Source of the DNA: JBLHOS01 sp047623825
GTDB taxonomy: Bacteria > Pseudomonadota > Alphaproteobacteria > Rhodobacterales > Rhodobacteraceae
Reading direction: 5' to 3'
Assembly: GCA_047623825.1 (NCBI GenBank)
Contig: JBLHOS010000083.1
Span: forward strand, 1-12,902
Length of the DNA stretch: 12,902 nucleotides
The stretch's first letter is position 1, and the number at the start of each line of letters is the position of its first letter. The notes under the pieces are model-generated. The model made no database searches. It was not told the origin of the DNA and saw only the letters and a list, made by a program, of their open reading frames with translations. Below, in pieces: positions 1 to 6,625 of this stretch. The translations under genes and the position numbers were made by a program.

Positions 1-181
1 CCAGCTTTGGATCGGTGCGCCGGGCATGCAGCACACCTTCCAGAGCCGCCATCTCTTCGCCGCGTTGGGTCGCAGCACCGCGCGGCATCATGGTTTCTTG
101 ATCCCACCCAAGGCGCATCATTACTTGGGCCAATGCCTCGGTTTGGTGCTGATAGCTCATCAATTCGTCATAAGCGTTCAT
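1..181 (-). CDS. M32 family carboxypeptidase (Taq-type), N-terminal fragment
   Basis: The first 60 residues of a protein that continues past the left edge. It begins MNAYDELMSYQHQTEAL and contains LGWDQETMMPRGAA followed by RGEEMAALEGVLH. This is the conserved N-terminal helix region of M32 metallocarboxypeptidases (thermostable carboxypeptidase Taq family), cytosolic Zn/Co enzymes that remove C-terminal residues from peptides. The catalytic HEXXH lies far downstream and cannot be seen here. The start ATG (181-179) overlaps the ctaA stop as ATGA, which suggests translational coupling; only a weak GGGG ribosome-binding sequence precedes it. The family call rests on the N-terminal motif alone. 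Confidence 0.85.
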   Translation of the reverse strand, partial: MNAYDELMSYQHQTEALAQVMMRLGWDQETMMPRGAATQRGEEMAALEGVLHARRTDPKL

Positions 182-1320
182 GCGGGTGTGCCCCGGACAA
201 ATTGCGTGCGTGGATAGATCGACAAGAACCGGGCCCGCAAGACGAGCGCAATCAGCAACACAGCCCCGAATTGGTGCATAATCGCCAACTGCCAAGGGGA
301 CGAATTCATAACTGTAACAATGCCCAATACCATTTGTAGCACCAGTACCCCCAACACCGCATCAAAGGCGCGTTTCGTCACTAGATTGGCTGATTTGCGC
401 GACAGAAACCATGCAACAACCCCAAACGTGAACAGGATATAACCTGCCAAACGGTGGATGAATTGCACAGTTCCATCGTTCTCAAACAGGTTGCGCCACA
501 CCGGCTCCAACACCCACATGTCAGGCGGCAATACGCCCCCCGCCATTAACGGCCAGTCGATATAATTGCGCCCCGCGTCAATACCGGCGACCAAGGCTCC
601 GATCAGAACTTGCCCGAAGACCATATACAATAACACAGTACCAAACCATTTGAGCTTGCGATCGCCGTTGCGTCGCGCCTGCATCAGATCGGTCTCATCC
701 CGGCCCAGATTTAAAACAAACCAAGTGATCAGTGACAGGATCAAAAACGCCAGGCCCAGATGAGTCGCCAGACGGTATGACGCGACATCCAGCATTCCCG
801 CCTCAAGACCAGAGGACACCATCCACCACCCGATCGCACCCTGCAAACCGCCCAATACCCCAAGGCCGACAAACCGCAATGTCCAGCCGGTGGGAATTCT
901 TTTCGTGGCCAGCAGACCAAAAAAACCAATCGCCCAGACAAGTCCGATCACGCGACCCAACTGACGATGGCCCCATTCCCACCAATAGATTGTTTTAAAC
1001 TCCGTCAGCGTCATACCGCGGTTTTGCAACTGATATTCAGGGATCGCGCGATAAAGATCGAACTCTGCCTGCCAATCGGCAGCACTCAGCGGCGGAATAG
1101 CCCCGGTAACCGGGGCCCATTCAGTTATACTTAACCCGCTATCGGTCAGGCGTGTCAGCCCTCCGACGGCAATCATCACCACCAACAATATCGCTAGGAT
1201 CACCAACCAGATCCGTGCGGGACCCCGACCCCGACCGCGGTCGCGACTGACGCCACCCGGTGTTGCCGGCGGCTTTTGGCTCTCACTCACCTCTTCGAAA
1301 ATGCTGCGGTTCTTTGCCAT
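178..1320 (-). CDS. ctaA: Heme A synthase (COX15/CtaA, type 2)
   Basis: Converts heme O to heme A, the cofactor of aa3-type cytochrome c oxidase, in the cytoplasmic membrane. The 380-residue product has a basic, proline-rich N-terminus followed by about eight hydrophobic segments, beginning with IWLVILAILLVVMIAVGG. Family motifs are visible: LTRLTDSGLSITEW, EFKTIYWWEWGHRQLGRVIG (Glu115, His118), ATHLGLAF (His187), QFIHRLAGY (His289) and IMHQFGAVL (His349). The four His are the expected heme ligands of the two four-helix halves. An ATG 19 codons further upstream is also in frame. I prefer the start at 1320 because AGAGGGG lies 6-8 bases upstream and MAKNRSIFEE resembles usual starts. The gene is followed by the M32 peptidase gene with a 4-base overlap; trmJ lies 131 bases upstream on the same strand. 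Confidence 0.95.
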   Translation of the reverse strand: MAKNRSIFEEVSESQKPPATPGGVSRDRGRGRGPARIWLVILAILLVVMIAVGGLTRLTDSGLSITEWAPVTGAIPPLSAADWQAEFDLYRAIPEYQLQNRGMTLTEFKTIYWWEWGHRQLGRVIGLVWAIGFFGLLATKRIPTGWTLRFVGLGVLGGLQGAIGWWMVSSGLEAGMLDVASYRLATHLGLAFLILSLITWFVLNLGRDETDLMQARRNGDRKLKWFGTVLLYMVFGQVLIGALVAGIDAGRNYIDWPLMAGGVLPPDMWVLEPVWRNLFENDGTVQFIHRLAGYILFTFGVVAWFLSRKSANLVTKRAFDAVLGVLVLQMVLGIVTVMNSSPWQLAIMHQFGAVLLIALVLRARFLSIYPRTQFVRGTPA

Positions 1321-1348
1321 CTCGAGCCCCTCTTCGTGCTTAATGACG

Positions 1349-1377
1349 GATCTAGCCTGTGGGCGCGGGCCCTTCAA
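1349..1377 (-). promoter_or_regulatory. Possible ctaA promoter
   Basis: On the minus strand TTGAAG (1377-1372) and TAGATC (1354-1349) are separated by 17 bases. This would start transcription about 20 bases before the chosen ctaA ATG. The -35 matches the sigma-70 consensus at 4 of 6 positions and the -10 at only 3 of 6, so this is a weak candidate. It also fits the later of the two possible ctaA starts, since the earlier ATG would overlap the promoter itself. Confidence 0.3.
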
Positions 1378-1451
1378 GCAGCTGCGTCACCATAACCGCT
1401 GACCTTTTTCTTGGTCTAGATACTCAAAATTAATCTTAGCTGCGCACAATC

Positions 1452-2201
1452 TTAGTCGTCTCGCTCACGCCAGCGCACCATCTGGCGCAGCATTCCGTGG
1501 AACGACTGCACATCAGCGCGCGTCAACGGCAGACGCGACCACATATTGCGCAGGTTTTGCTTCATGCCTTCGGCCTTGGTTTGGGGAAAAAAGAAGCCAG
1601 CGGTCGTCAACCGATCCTCAAAATGATCGCCCAGTTTCTCAATCTCCATGCCGGTGGCAAATTCGGTCTTTGCCAACCCATCCATCTCAGGGACCGTCTC
1701 TTGACTGGCCCGCTGCCATTCATAGGCCACCAGCAACACACATTGCGCTAAATTAAGCGATGGAGAGTCGGTGTTGACGGGCACCGAGATGATCGCATCA
1801 GCGCGTGCAATATCGTCGTTCTCAAGTCCGGCCCGCTCAGGCCCGAACATCACGCTGACCTGGCCGCCCGCCTGTAAGATTGCAACGGTCTCTTGCATCG
1901 CGCGCTCCGGCGAGACGACGCGTTTGATCATGTCGCGGGGCCGGGCTGTCGTCGCAAAGACATATGTTGCGTCGCGCAGTGCTGCAGGCGTGGTTTCAAA
2001 AAGTCGGGCATCATCCAGCAGCCGCCCTGCACCACTGGCCAATGCAACTGCGCGTTCATTTGGCCATCCGTCGCGCGGTGCAACGACCCGCATCCGGTCC
2101 AGCCCAAAGTTCCACATCGCACGCGCCGACGCCCCGATATTCTCACCCATCTGCGGGCGGATCAGAACAAAACTGGGTTGATGTTGGTCAGGCAAAGTCA
2201 T
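1452..2201 (-). CDS. trmJ: tRNA (cytidine/uridine-2'-O-)-methyltransferase TrmJ
   Basis: SAM-dependent SPOUT (SpoU class) methyltransferase expected to methylate the 2'-O of nucleotide 32 in the tRNA anticodon loop. The 249-residue length is normal for TrmJ. The three knot motifs are clear: NIGASARAMWNFGL (21-34, catalytic Arg27), VMFGPERAGL (117-126) and SLNLAQCVLLVAYE (148-161). ATTARPRD (83-90) is typical of TrmJ rather than TrmL or RlmB. The last 70 or so residues form the usual helical dimerisation extension. The start at 2201 is preceded by AAAGGG about 7 bases upstream. Divergent from the ThiE-like gene across about 100 bases. Confidence 0.92.
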   Translation of the reverse strand: MTLPDQHQPSFVLIRPQMGENIGASARAMWNFGLDRMRVVAPRDGWPNERAVALASGAGRLLDDARLFETTPAALRDATYVFATTARPRDMIKRVVSPERAMQETVAILQAGGQVSVMFGPERAGLENDDIARADAIISVPVNTDSPSLNLAQCVLLVAYEWQRASQETVPEMDGLAKTEFATGMEIEKLGDHFEDRLTTAGFFFPQTKAEGMKQNLRNMWSRLPLTRADVQSFHGMLRQMVRWRERDD

Positions 2202-2248
2202 GATCGGCCCTTTAGAATGCTTCTGCGATCAGGGCAAGTGATCGGCCC
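2201..2248. repeat. Direct repeat TGATCGGCCC in the trmJ/ThiE-like divergent region
   Basis: A perfect 10-base direct repeat, TGATCGGCCC, occurs at 2201-2210 and 2239-2248, 38 bases apart. The first copy includes the first base of the trmJ start codon and the second ends just before the candidate -35 of the plus-strand gene. Spacing close to a whole number of helical turns (about 3.6) does not clearly favour one bound face. It could be a binding site or chance. Confidence 0.35.
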
Positions 2249-2249
2249 A

Positions 2250-2278
2250 TTGTTCCCCCTGCCCGAAGGCGCTATTAC
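2250..2278 (+). promoter_or_regulatory. Candidate promoter of the ThiE-like gene
   Basis: TTGTTC (2250-2255) and TATTAC (2273-2278) are spaced by exactly 17 bases. Transcription would start near 2285, leaving about 20 bases that carry the ribosome-binding site AGAGGA (2291-2296) before the ATG at 2304. The boxes match consensus at 3 of 6 and 4 of 6 positions. Positioning is good, but the match is only moderate. Confidence 0.4.
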
Positions 2279-2303
2279 GCACAGCACACAAGAGGACACC
2301 CCC

Positions 2304-2924
2304 ATGACTGAGACAGATCAGCCACAGATTTATTTGGTCACCCCGCCTGCGTTCGATCCTGACCCATTTGCCCAACAATTGGCAGCAGTTCTGGACCAGA
2401 CACCGGTCGCGTGCCTGCGCCTTGCGCTGGCCACTCAGGATGTCGACAGCCTATCGCGCGCAGCAGACCAGATCCGTGAGATAGCCCATAGCCGCGATAT
2501 CCCACTTGTGATTGAGGCACATGTGCAATTGGTTGAAGGGCTGGGTCTGGACGGCGTACATTTGACCGATGCCTCTCGCTCGGTACGTGCCACCCGCAAG
2601 ACGCTAGGCGCAGACGCCATAATCGGGGCATTTTGCGGTATCTCAAACCATGACGGGATTGGCGCGGGCGAAGCTGGGGCCGATTATATCGGTTTTGGAC
2701 CCGCGGGCGCGACCGTTCTGGGCGACGGCAGTCAGGCCGATTATGATCTTTTCGCGTGGTGGTCTGAAATGATTGAGCTGCCAGTCGTAGCGGAGGGTGC
2801 ATTGACGCCCGAATTGGTGGCACTTTTGGCGCCGGTCACTGACTTCTTTGCCATAGGTCAAGAGATCTGGAGCAAAGACGATCCCGCAGCCGCCTTATTG
2901 GCGTTGATCCAACCGCTGCGTTAA
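2304..2924 (+). CDS. Thiamine phosphate synthase-like (ThiE/TenI fold) protein, degenerate active site
   Basis: A 206-residue TIM-barrel protein of the ThiE/TenI superfamily. Recognisable segments are IYLVTPP (9-15), CLRLAL (37-42), GVHLTDAS (84-91), FCGISNHDG (110-118), GADYIGFGPAGAT (125-137) and LPVVAEGAL (159-167). True ThiE joins HMP-PP and HET-P using a QxRxK motif, an Asn-Asp pair, a second Asp and a TxTK loop. Here the Lys is replaced, the Asn-Asp position reads Glu-Ala (71-72), the second Mg-binding Asp aligns with Ser91, and the TxTK loop is absent. The fold is therefore clear but thiamine phosphate synthesis is doubtful; automated annotation would probably still say ThiE. The start at 2304 is supported by AGAGGA about 7 bases upstream; the open frame extends much further upstream but only as antisense of trmJ. 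Its last 30 bases overlap the 3' end of olsA on the other strand. Confidence 0.75.
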   Translation: MTETDQPQIYLVTPPAFDPDPFAQQLAAVLDQTPVACLRLALATQDVDSLSRAADQIREIAHSRDIPLVIEAHVQLVEGLGLDGVHLTDASRSVRATRKTLGADAIIGAFCGISNHDGIGAGEAGADYIGFGPAGATVLGDGSQADYDLFAWWSEMIELPVVAEGALTPELVALLAPVTDFFAIGQEIWSKDDPAAALLALIQPLR

Positions 2925-3728
2925 ACCGTCTCGCACAACAGCTTCGCAGGCTTTAGCCAGACTTTTGCGATCTGCAAAATCAGCAACAGCCAATGGCGTG
3001 TGATAAATCAACTCAACCCAGCCTTGCGGGCGTGTTGCCAATACCCACAGCAGGCTGGGACCAAACCCCATATCACCCCACCAACCGTAATGGCGCGGGT
3101 CCGCGCCTTGGGGTGCATGATAGATCAGAGTGATCGGCTGAATGTGCAGAAAGCTCTTCAAGTGATCTGTAAAGAACGCGGCAAAAAGTGTTGTTTTAAA
3201 GTCTAAAACTTGTTGTCCATCAGTGCTGGTTCCCTCTGGAAAGAACAGCAATTTATGACCGGCAGTCAGACGCTGATCAAACAGCGCTGCTTGCGTCTTG
3301 GCTTCGGTTCGTTTGCGCTGCACAAAGACGGTGCCGGTTCCGCGCGCCAGTAACCCAATTCCAGGCCAGCCAGAGACCTCAGACTTGGCGACAAAATACA
3401 GTCGTTTGGCGGCGTTTAGCACAAAAATATCTAGCCAGCTGGCATGATTGCAAACGAACGCCCCTCTCTCACGCATCGGGGCACCCTTGATCTTAATCCG
3501 CAGTCCCAAAAACGCGCAGGCAATCTGGCAGAACCCCTGGGTGATCCACGGCGTGATCGGCCGTGCCATACCAAAGATCGGGCGCTCCAGCAGGCGTACA
3601 ACCAGCAGGGTCACAAACATCACGCACAGCACGACCAACATTGGCAAACCGCGCAAGACGATCCAGACCCAGCCCCGGGGACGGATCATTCGGTCCAGCG
3701 CCGGGATATCACTGTCCCATGACGTCAT
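2895..3728 (-). CDS. olsA: Lyso-ornithine lipid O-acyltransferase (PlsC family)
   Basis: A 277-residue 1-acylglycerol-3-phosphate-acyltransferase-fold protein. After an N-terminal membrane segment (about 23-45, GLPMLVVLCVMFVTLLVV) come the family blocks: NHASWLD (94-100, the HX4D catalytic pair His95/Asp100), GTVFVQR (132-138) and FFPEGTST (162-169). In general PlsC acylates lysophosphatidic acid. Here the gene directly follows olsB with a 4-base ATGA overlap (3725-3728), so I infer that it adds the second acyl chain to lyso-ornithine lipid (OlsA). There is no good ribosome-binding site before its ATG, which fits coupling to olsB translation. Its 3' end overlaps the convergent ThiE-like gene by 30 bases. 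A housekeeping PlsC role is the alternative. Confidence 0.88.
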   Translation of the reverse strand: MTSWDSDIPALDRMIRPRGWVWIVLRGLPMLVVLCVMFVTLLVVRLLERPIFGMARPITPWITQGFCQIACAFLGLRIKIKGAPMRERGAFVCNHASWLDIFVLNAAKRLYFVAKSEVSGWPGIGLLARGTGTVFVQRKRTEAKTQAALFDQRLTAGHKLLFFPEGTSTDGQQVLDFKTTLFAAFFTDHLKSFLHIQPITLIYHAPQGADPRHYGWWGDMGFGPSLLWVLATRPQGWVELIYHTPLAVADFADRKSLAKACEAVVRDGLTQRLDQRQ

Positions 3729-4498
3729 GTCTGGGGCCGTTGAGTGTAGAACGCGCGATGTTTGGCTGACATTCGGGCCGTATCCATAACGAGGCAGACA
3801 TCAGTGGTATTAAATGCATGGTCTATGTAGGCGCCTTCACCGACCATTCCGCCCACCCGCAGATAGGCCTTGATCAAGGATGGGATTTGTCGGATCGCCG
3901 CAACCCGGTCAAGTGCATCCTGCGCTATCAGATCCATACGCTGAAAATGCGCCGGCAGGGCGCGGACCCGAATATCAGGTGGTGCCAAGTGCCGGTGATG
4001 CAGCAACGATAATTGCGCACTTAGCGGCGCAATGTCGGTTCCATGAAAAGACGCCACGCCAAACAGCACTTCTATCTCATGTTCAGTGACATAGGCCGAC
4101 AGTCCATTCCAAAGGTAGGTAACTGCGGCCCCGCCTCGGTAATCTGCATGCACACATGAGCGACCCAATTCCAGCAAACGCCGCCCGCTGCGCACCAGCA
4201 AACTAAGATCATATTCATCTTGAGAGTAGAACTGGCCGGCGTCCTTGGCCTGATCTGCGCGCATCAGCCTGTAGACACCAACAACTTGGTCCCCCTCGAT
4301 CCGCCGATGGTCAAGCAGCATCAGATGGTCAAAATAGGGATCAAAGCGATCGGCCTCTAGGCGCTGATCATGGTCCACCAATGGCCCATCACCACCAAGC
4401 TCAGCCACAAATACGTCATAGCGCAGCCGTTGTGCCGCTTGCAGGTCGCCCGTCGATTGGGCCAACCGCAGCTCAAAATAGCTCTCATCGATCTGCAT
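3725..4498 (-). CDS. olsB: L-ornithine N(alpha)-acyltransferase
   Basis: First enzyme of ornithine lipid synthesis: transfers a 3-hydroxyacyl chain from acyl carrier protein to the alpha-amino group of ornithine, giving lyso-ornithine lipid at the membrane. The 257-residue length and the GNAT-like blocks fit OlsB: RLRYDVFVAELGG (24-36), VVGVYRLM (72-79), LELGRSCVHADYRGG (109-123) and LFGVASFHGTD (145-155). The start at 4498 has GGGGA about 6 bases upstream. It forms a two-gene operon with the overlapping olsA. Ornithine lipids replace phospholipids during phosphate limitation in many marine Rhodobacterales, but I see no clear Pho box in the 135 bases upstream. Confidence 0.92.
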   Translation of the reverse strand: MQIDESYFELRLAQSTGDLQAAQRLRYDVFVAELGGDGPLVDHDQRLEADRFDPYFDHLMLLDHRRIEGDQVVGVYRLMRADQAKDAGQFYSQDEYDLSLLVRSGRRLLELGRSCVHADYRGGAAVTYLWNGLSAYVTEHEIEVLFGVASFHGTDIAPLSAQLSLLHHRHLAPPDIRVRALPAHFQRMDLIAQDALDRVAAIRQIPSLIKAYLRVGGMVGEGAYIDHAFNTTDVCLVMDTARMSAKHRAFYTQRPQT

Positions 4499-4538
4499 TT
4501 ACGATCCCCAGAGACAGTCCAAGCGGTTTACCAAACAG

Positions 4539-4555
4539 CCCATGGGTTGCAACCC
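4539..4555. promoter_or_regulatory. Overlapping palindromes upstream of olsB
   Basis: GGGTTGCAACCC (4544-4555) is a perfect 12-base palindrome, and CCCATGGG (4539-4546) is an 8-base palindrome sharing three bases with it. They lie about 40-57 bases upstream of the olsB ATG in the only noncoding stretch before the operon. This is a position where an operator could act. No regulator family is recognised from the sequence. Confidence 0.4.
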
Positions 4556-4593
4556 GCCCAAAGCGCCGCGCAAGAACGGGCCAATTAGGGATC

Positions 4594-4616
4594 CATTAAC
4601 TAACTTTGCATTAACT
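4594..4616. repeat. Direct repeat CATTAACT
   Basis: CATTAACT occurs at 4594-4601 and again at 4609-4616, 15 bases apart, in the AT-rich part of the gap between the DUF3553 stop and olsB. It resembles a pair of TTAAC half-sites, but the spacing between the TTAA cores (11 bases) is not the classical CtrA spacing of 7. It may simply be part of an AT-rich promoter region for olsB. Confidence 0.3.
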
Positions 4617-4633
4617 GTGTACAAGGATATGTC

Positions 4634-4825
4634 TCATGTACTGAAATCGGGGATAAGCCCAATGCGGGTGCTATCGATTACCACTTTACCGATATGTTCA
4701 AAGTTCACCGTGGTTTTCCGGTTAATGTGGGATTGCACCTGCCCCAGTCCCCAGTCGGGCTGCGTCGGGTGGCGGACCCGCATACCGGGTTCCAAAAAAG
4801 CATTTAAATCTTCCGACATATTCAT
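4634..4825 (-). CDS. DUF3553 small Tudor-like protein
   Basis: A 63-residue protein, all of it one small domain: NAFLEPGMRVRHPTQPDWG, then GQVQSHINRKTTVNFEHIGK and a short C-terminal strand. This pattern is DUF3553. The glycine-rich strand-turn arrangement (GMRVRHP... WGLGQV... TVNFEHIGK) resembles the SH3/Tudor-like barrel at the C-terminus of UvrD/PcrA helicases; that comparison is my inference. Function is unknown. The start may be 4825 or the second Met (4819): AAAAGG lies 4 bases before the first and 10 before the second. Its start codon is only 12 bases from that of chpT on the opposite strand. The 135 bases after it, up to olsB, contain no clear terminator. Confidence 0.85.
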   Translation of the reverse strand: MNMSEDLNAFLEPGMRVRHPTQPDWGLGQVQSHINRKTTVNFEHIGKVVIDSTRIGLIPDFST

Positions 4826-4837
4826 GGGACCTTTTTA

Positions 4838-5449
4838 ATGGATGACAGACACATTTTCGTGCCCAAAGATCTTTCCGCCTTGGTCGGCTCTCGGTTGTGC
4901 CATGATCTGACCAGCCCAATAGGGGCGATCGGCAACGGTTTGGAGTTGTTGGGCATGACCGGTATCGCCCAAACGCCTGAGATGTCCTTGATCGCTGATG
5001 CTGTGCATGATGCCAATGCCCGGATTCGCTTTTTTCGCCTCGCGTTTGGGGCTGCATGCAATGAACACCATGTTCCCGCCCGCGAAATTACAGAGATATT
5101 AGAAGCGCTTTATTCCAATTCTCGGCTGAAAATCGAATGGTTGCCTGACTACGACCTGACGCGTCTTGATACTAAACTTGGGTTCTTGATGATCAACTGC
5201 GCCGAAAGCGCGCTGCCGATGGGTGGCACGGTCACGATGGCGCTGACCGATGGACGTTGGCGCCTTACGGCACAGGGCGCGCGACTGAATATCGACCCGC
5301 TCGTATGGCAATCGCTGGAGGATCCGATGGCATCGCCTGATCTTCGACCCGCCCATGTGCAATTTGCCCTGCTGCACCAAGAGGCAGAACGTAATGGCCG
5401 CAGCCTTCGGTATCACGCGGAGGATACGACGCTTGAGATGACCAGCTAA
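4838..5449 (+). CDS. chpT: Histidine phosphotransferase ChpT
   Basis: Phosphotransfer protein linking the hybrid kinase CckA to the response regulators CtrA and CpdR. In Rhodobacterales this relay controls motility, gene transfer agents and related traits. The product is 203 residues. The H-box helix SRLCHDLTSPIGAIGNG (18-34) holds the phosphorylatable His22, and NGLELL follows. The C-terminal half is a degenerate Bergerat ATPase-like fold that does not bind ATP in characterised ChpT; CAESALPMGG (126-135) matches this region. GGGA about 9 bases before the ATG is the only ribosome-binding candidate and overlaps the start region of the divergent DUF3553 gene. The gene ends in a shared stop: its TAA (5447-5449) overlaps the TAG of the opposite-strand gene (CTAA, 5446-5449). 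Confidence 0.92.
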   Translation: MDDRHIFVPKDLSALVGSRLCHDLTSPIGAIGNGLELLGMTGIAQTPEMSLIADAVHDANARIRFFRLAFGAACNEHHVPAREITEILEALYSNSRLKIEWLPDYDLTRLDTKLGFLMINCAESALPMGGTVTMALTDGRWRLTAQGARLNIDPLVWQSLEDPMASPDLRPAHVQFALLHQEAERNGRSLRYHAEDTTLEMTS

Positions 5450-5970
5450 AGCGTCGTTAAACCGTCGCGAAACCTGCGCATATTGGCCTGATAACTCTCT
5501 GCTGATCGTATCAACATGGTCCGGGCGGCCAAATCCAACTGTCGGATGATTTTTCCGGGCGCGCCCATCACCAGACTGCCATCCGGGATTTCCTTACCTT
5601 CGGTAATCAACGCACCAGCACCGATCAGACAGCCTGCACCAATTCGCGCACCATTCAAAACCGTCGCACCCATCCCGATCAGGCTGCCATCGCCGATAAC
5701 ACAGCCATGCAACATCGCCTTATGACCAATTGTACAATTCACGCCGATATGAAGTGGATAGCCAATATCAGTGTGCAGGACGCAGTTTTCCTGAATATTG
5801 CTGCCTGCACCAACCCAAATTTCCTCATTATCGCCGCGCAGGGTTGCTCCGAACCAGATCGAAGTTGCGGTCTCCAGCGCGACATTGCCGATCAAATTGG
5901 CGTCCGGTGCAACCCAATAATCCTGATCCTCAGGAAAGGTTGGGGCGATGCCATCTAGTGCATAGATCAT
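5446..5970 (-). CDS. Gamma-carbonic-anhydrase-like (LbH/YrdA family) protein
   Basis: A 174-residue left-handed beta-helix protein built of hexapeptide repeats (for example LIGNVA, IGVNCT, VIGDGS, LIGMGA, RIGAGC, LIGAGA), expected to form a trimer with metal sites between subunits. The gamma-class signature is present: RGDNEEIWVGAGSNIQENC (45-63) and the three metal-binding His, His66 (VLHTD), His83 and His88 (IGHKAMLHG). Carbonic anhydrase activity is possible but not assured, since many YrdA/CaiE-like relatives lack demonstrated activity. The start is supported by GAGGAG 8 bases upstream and overlaps the gmk stop as ATGA (5967-5970). It is the last gene of the yicC-gmk operon. Confidence 0.88.
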   Translation of the reverse strand: MIYALDGIAPTFPEDQDYWVAPDANLIGNVALETATSIWFGATLRGDNEEIWVGAGSNIQENCVLHTDIGYPLHIGVNCTIGHKAMLHGCVIGDGSLIGMGATVLNGARIGAGCLIGAGALITEGKEIPDGSLVMGAPGKIIRQLDLAARTMLIRSAESYQANMRRFRDGLTTL

Positions 5971-6623
5971 TCGGGCTGCTCCTCAAACTGGGATTGTAAA
6001 AGGCGCACATGATCCAGCAATCCCGGCTGTTGCACGCGGCGCATCCGCTCCGCCCGGATAACTGTCTTCAGGCGCTCTTCGCTTTGATCTAGATCTTCGT
6101 TAATCAGTACGTAATCGTAGCCATCCCAATGGCTTATCTCATCCCAACTTTTCAACATACGCTTGTCGATAGTCTCGGCATCGTCCTGCGCGCGCTCAAT
6201 CAGACGGCGGCGCAGTTCCTTAATCGAAGGGGGCAGCACAAAGATCGACAAAACATGATCGCGCAACGTTGAGTTCTGGATCTGCTGCGCGCCCTGCCAG
6301 TCGATATCAAATAAAACATCGCGCCCCGCCTCAATTGCATCTTGCACAGGCTGCCGCGGACTACCGTAGAAATTACCAAAGACGTGGGCATGCTCCAGCA
6401 ATTCGCGGGCTGTTACCATCTCTTTGAACTCGGCCTCGCTGATGAAATGATAATGCTCACCATCTACCTCACCGGGGCGCGGTGCGCGTGTGGTGGTTGA
6501 AACCGAAAATCTGAGGCTGTCATCCCAAGCCATCAGCCGACGCGCCAATGTGGTTTTTCCGGCCCCAGAGGGCGAAGACAGAATCACCAGAAGTCCGCGC
6601 CGCGTTTGGGGGTCAGAGGCCAT
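5967..6623 (-). CDS. gmk: Guanylate kinase
   Basis: Phosphorylates GMP or dGMP to the diphosphate with ATP; essential for GTP and dGTP supply. The 218-residue length is typical. Visible motifs are the P-loop SSPSGAGKTTLA (16-27), the GMP-binding STTTRAPRPGE segment, GEHYHFISEAEF, FGNFYGSPRQPV, and DVLFDIDWQGAQQ. The start at 6623 has GGAG 6 bases upstream, inside the last codons of yicC, which ends only 2 bases before it. The pairing yicC-gmk is widely conserved in bacteria. Confidence 0.97.
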   Translation of the reverse strand: MASDPQTRRGLLVILSSPSGAGKTTLARRLMAWDDSLRFSVSTTTRAPRPGEVDGEHYHFISEAEFKEMVTARELLEHAHVFGNFYGSPRQPVQDAIEAGRDVLFDIDWQGAQQIQNSTLRDHVLSIFVLPPSIKELRRRLIERAQDDAETIDKRMLKSWDEISHWDGYDYVLINEDLDQSEERLKTVIRAERMRRVQQPGLLDHVRLLQSQFEEQPE

Positions 6624-6625
6624 GC

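Noticed and set aside
1321..1377. Upstream in-frame start of ctaA at 1377
   Set aside because: The added 19 residues are unlike the family and lack a good ribosome-binding site; AGAGGGG is placed for the start at 1320.
1893..2303. Long upstream extension of the ThiE-like reading frame
   Set aside because: It is antisense to trmJ and has no ThiE-like sequence; a good ribosome-binding site precedes the ATG at 2304, where the family similarity begins.
2338..2823. 161-codon open frame on the minus strand opposite the ThiE-like gene
   Set aside because: Its translation is rich in Arg, Pro and His and looks like a shadow of the plus-strand gene; no ribosome-binding site or family similarity.
4594..4616. 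CATTAACT pair as a classical CtrA box
   Set aside because: The TTAA cores are 11 bases apart instead of 7, so I list it only as a direct repeat.
4499..4633. Pho box upstream of olsB
   Set aside because: CTGTTT and CTGTCT are present on the minus strand, but they do not form the 11-base-spaced CTGTCAT repeats expected for PhoB.
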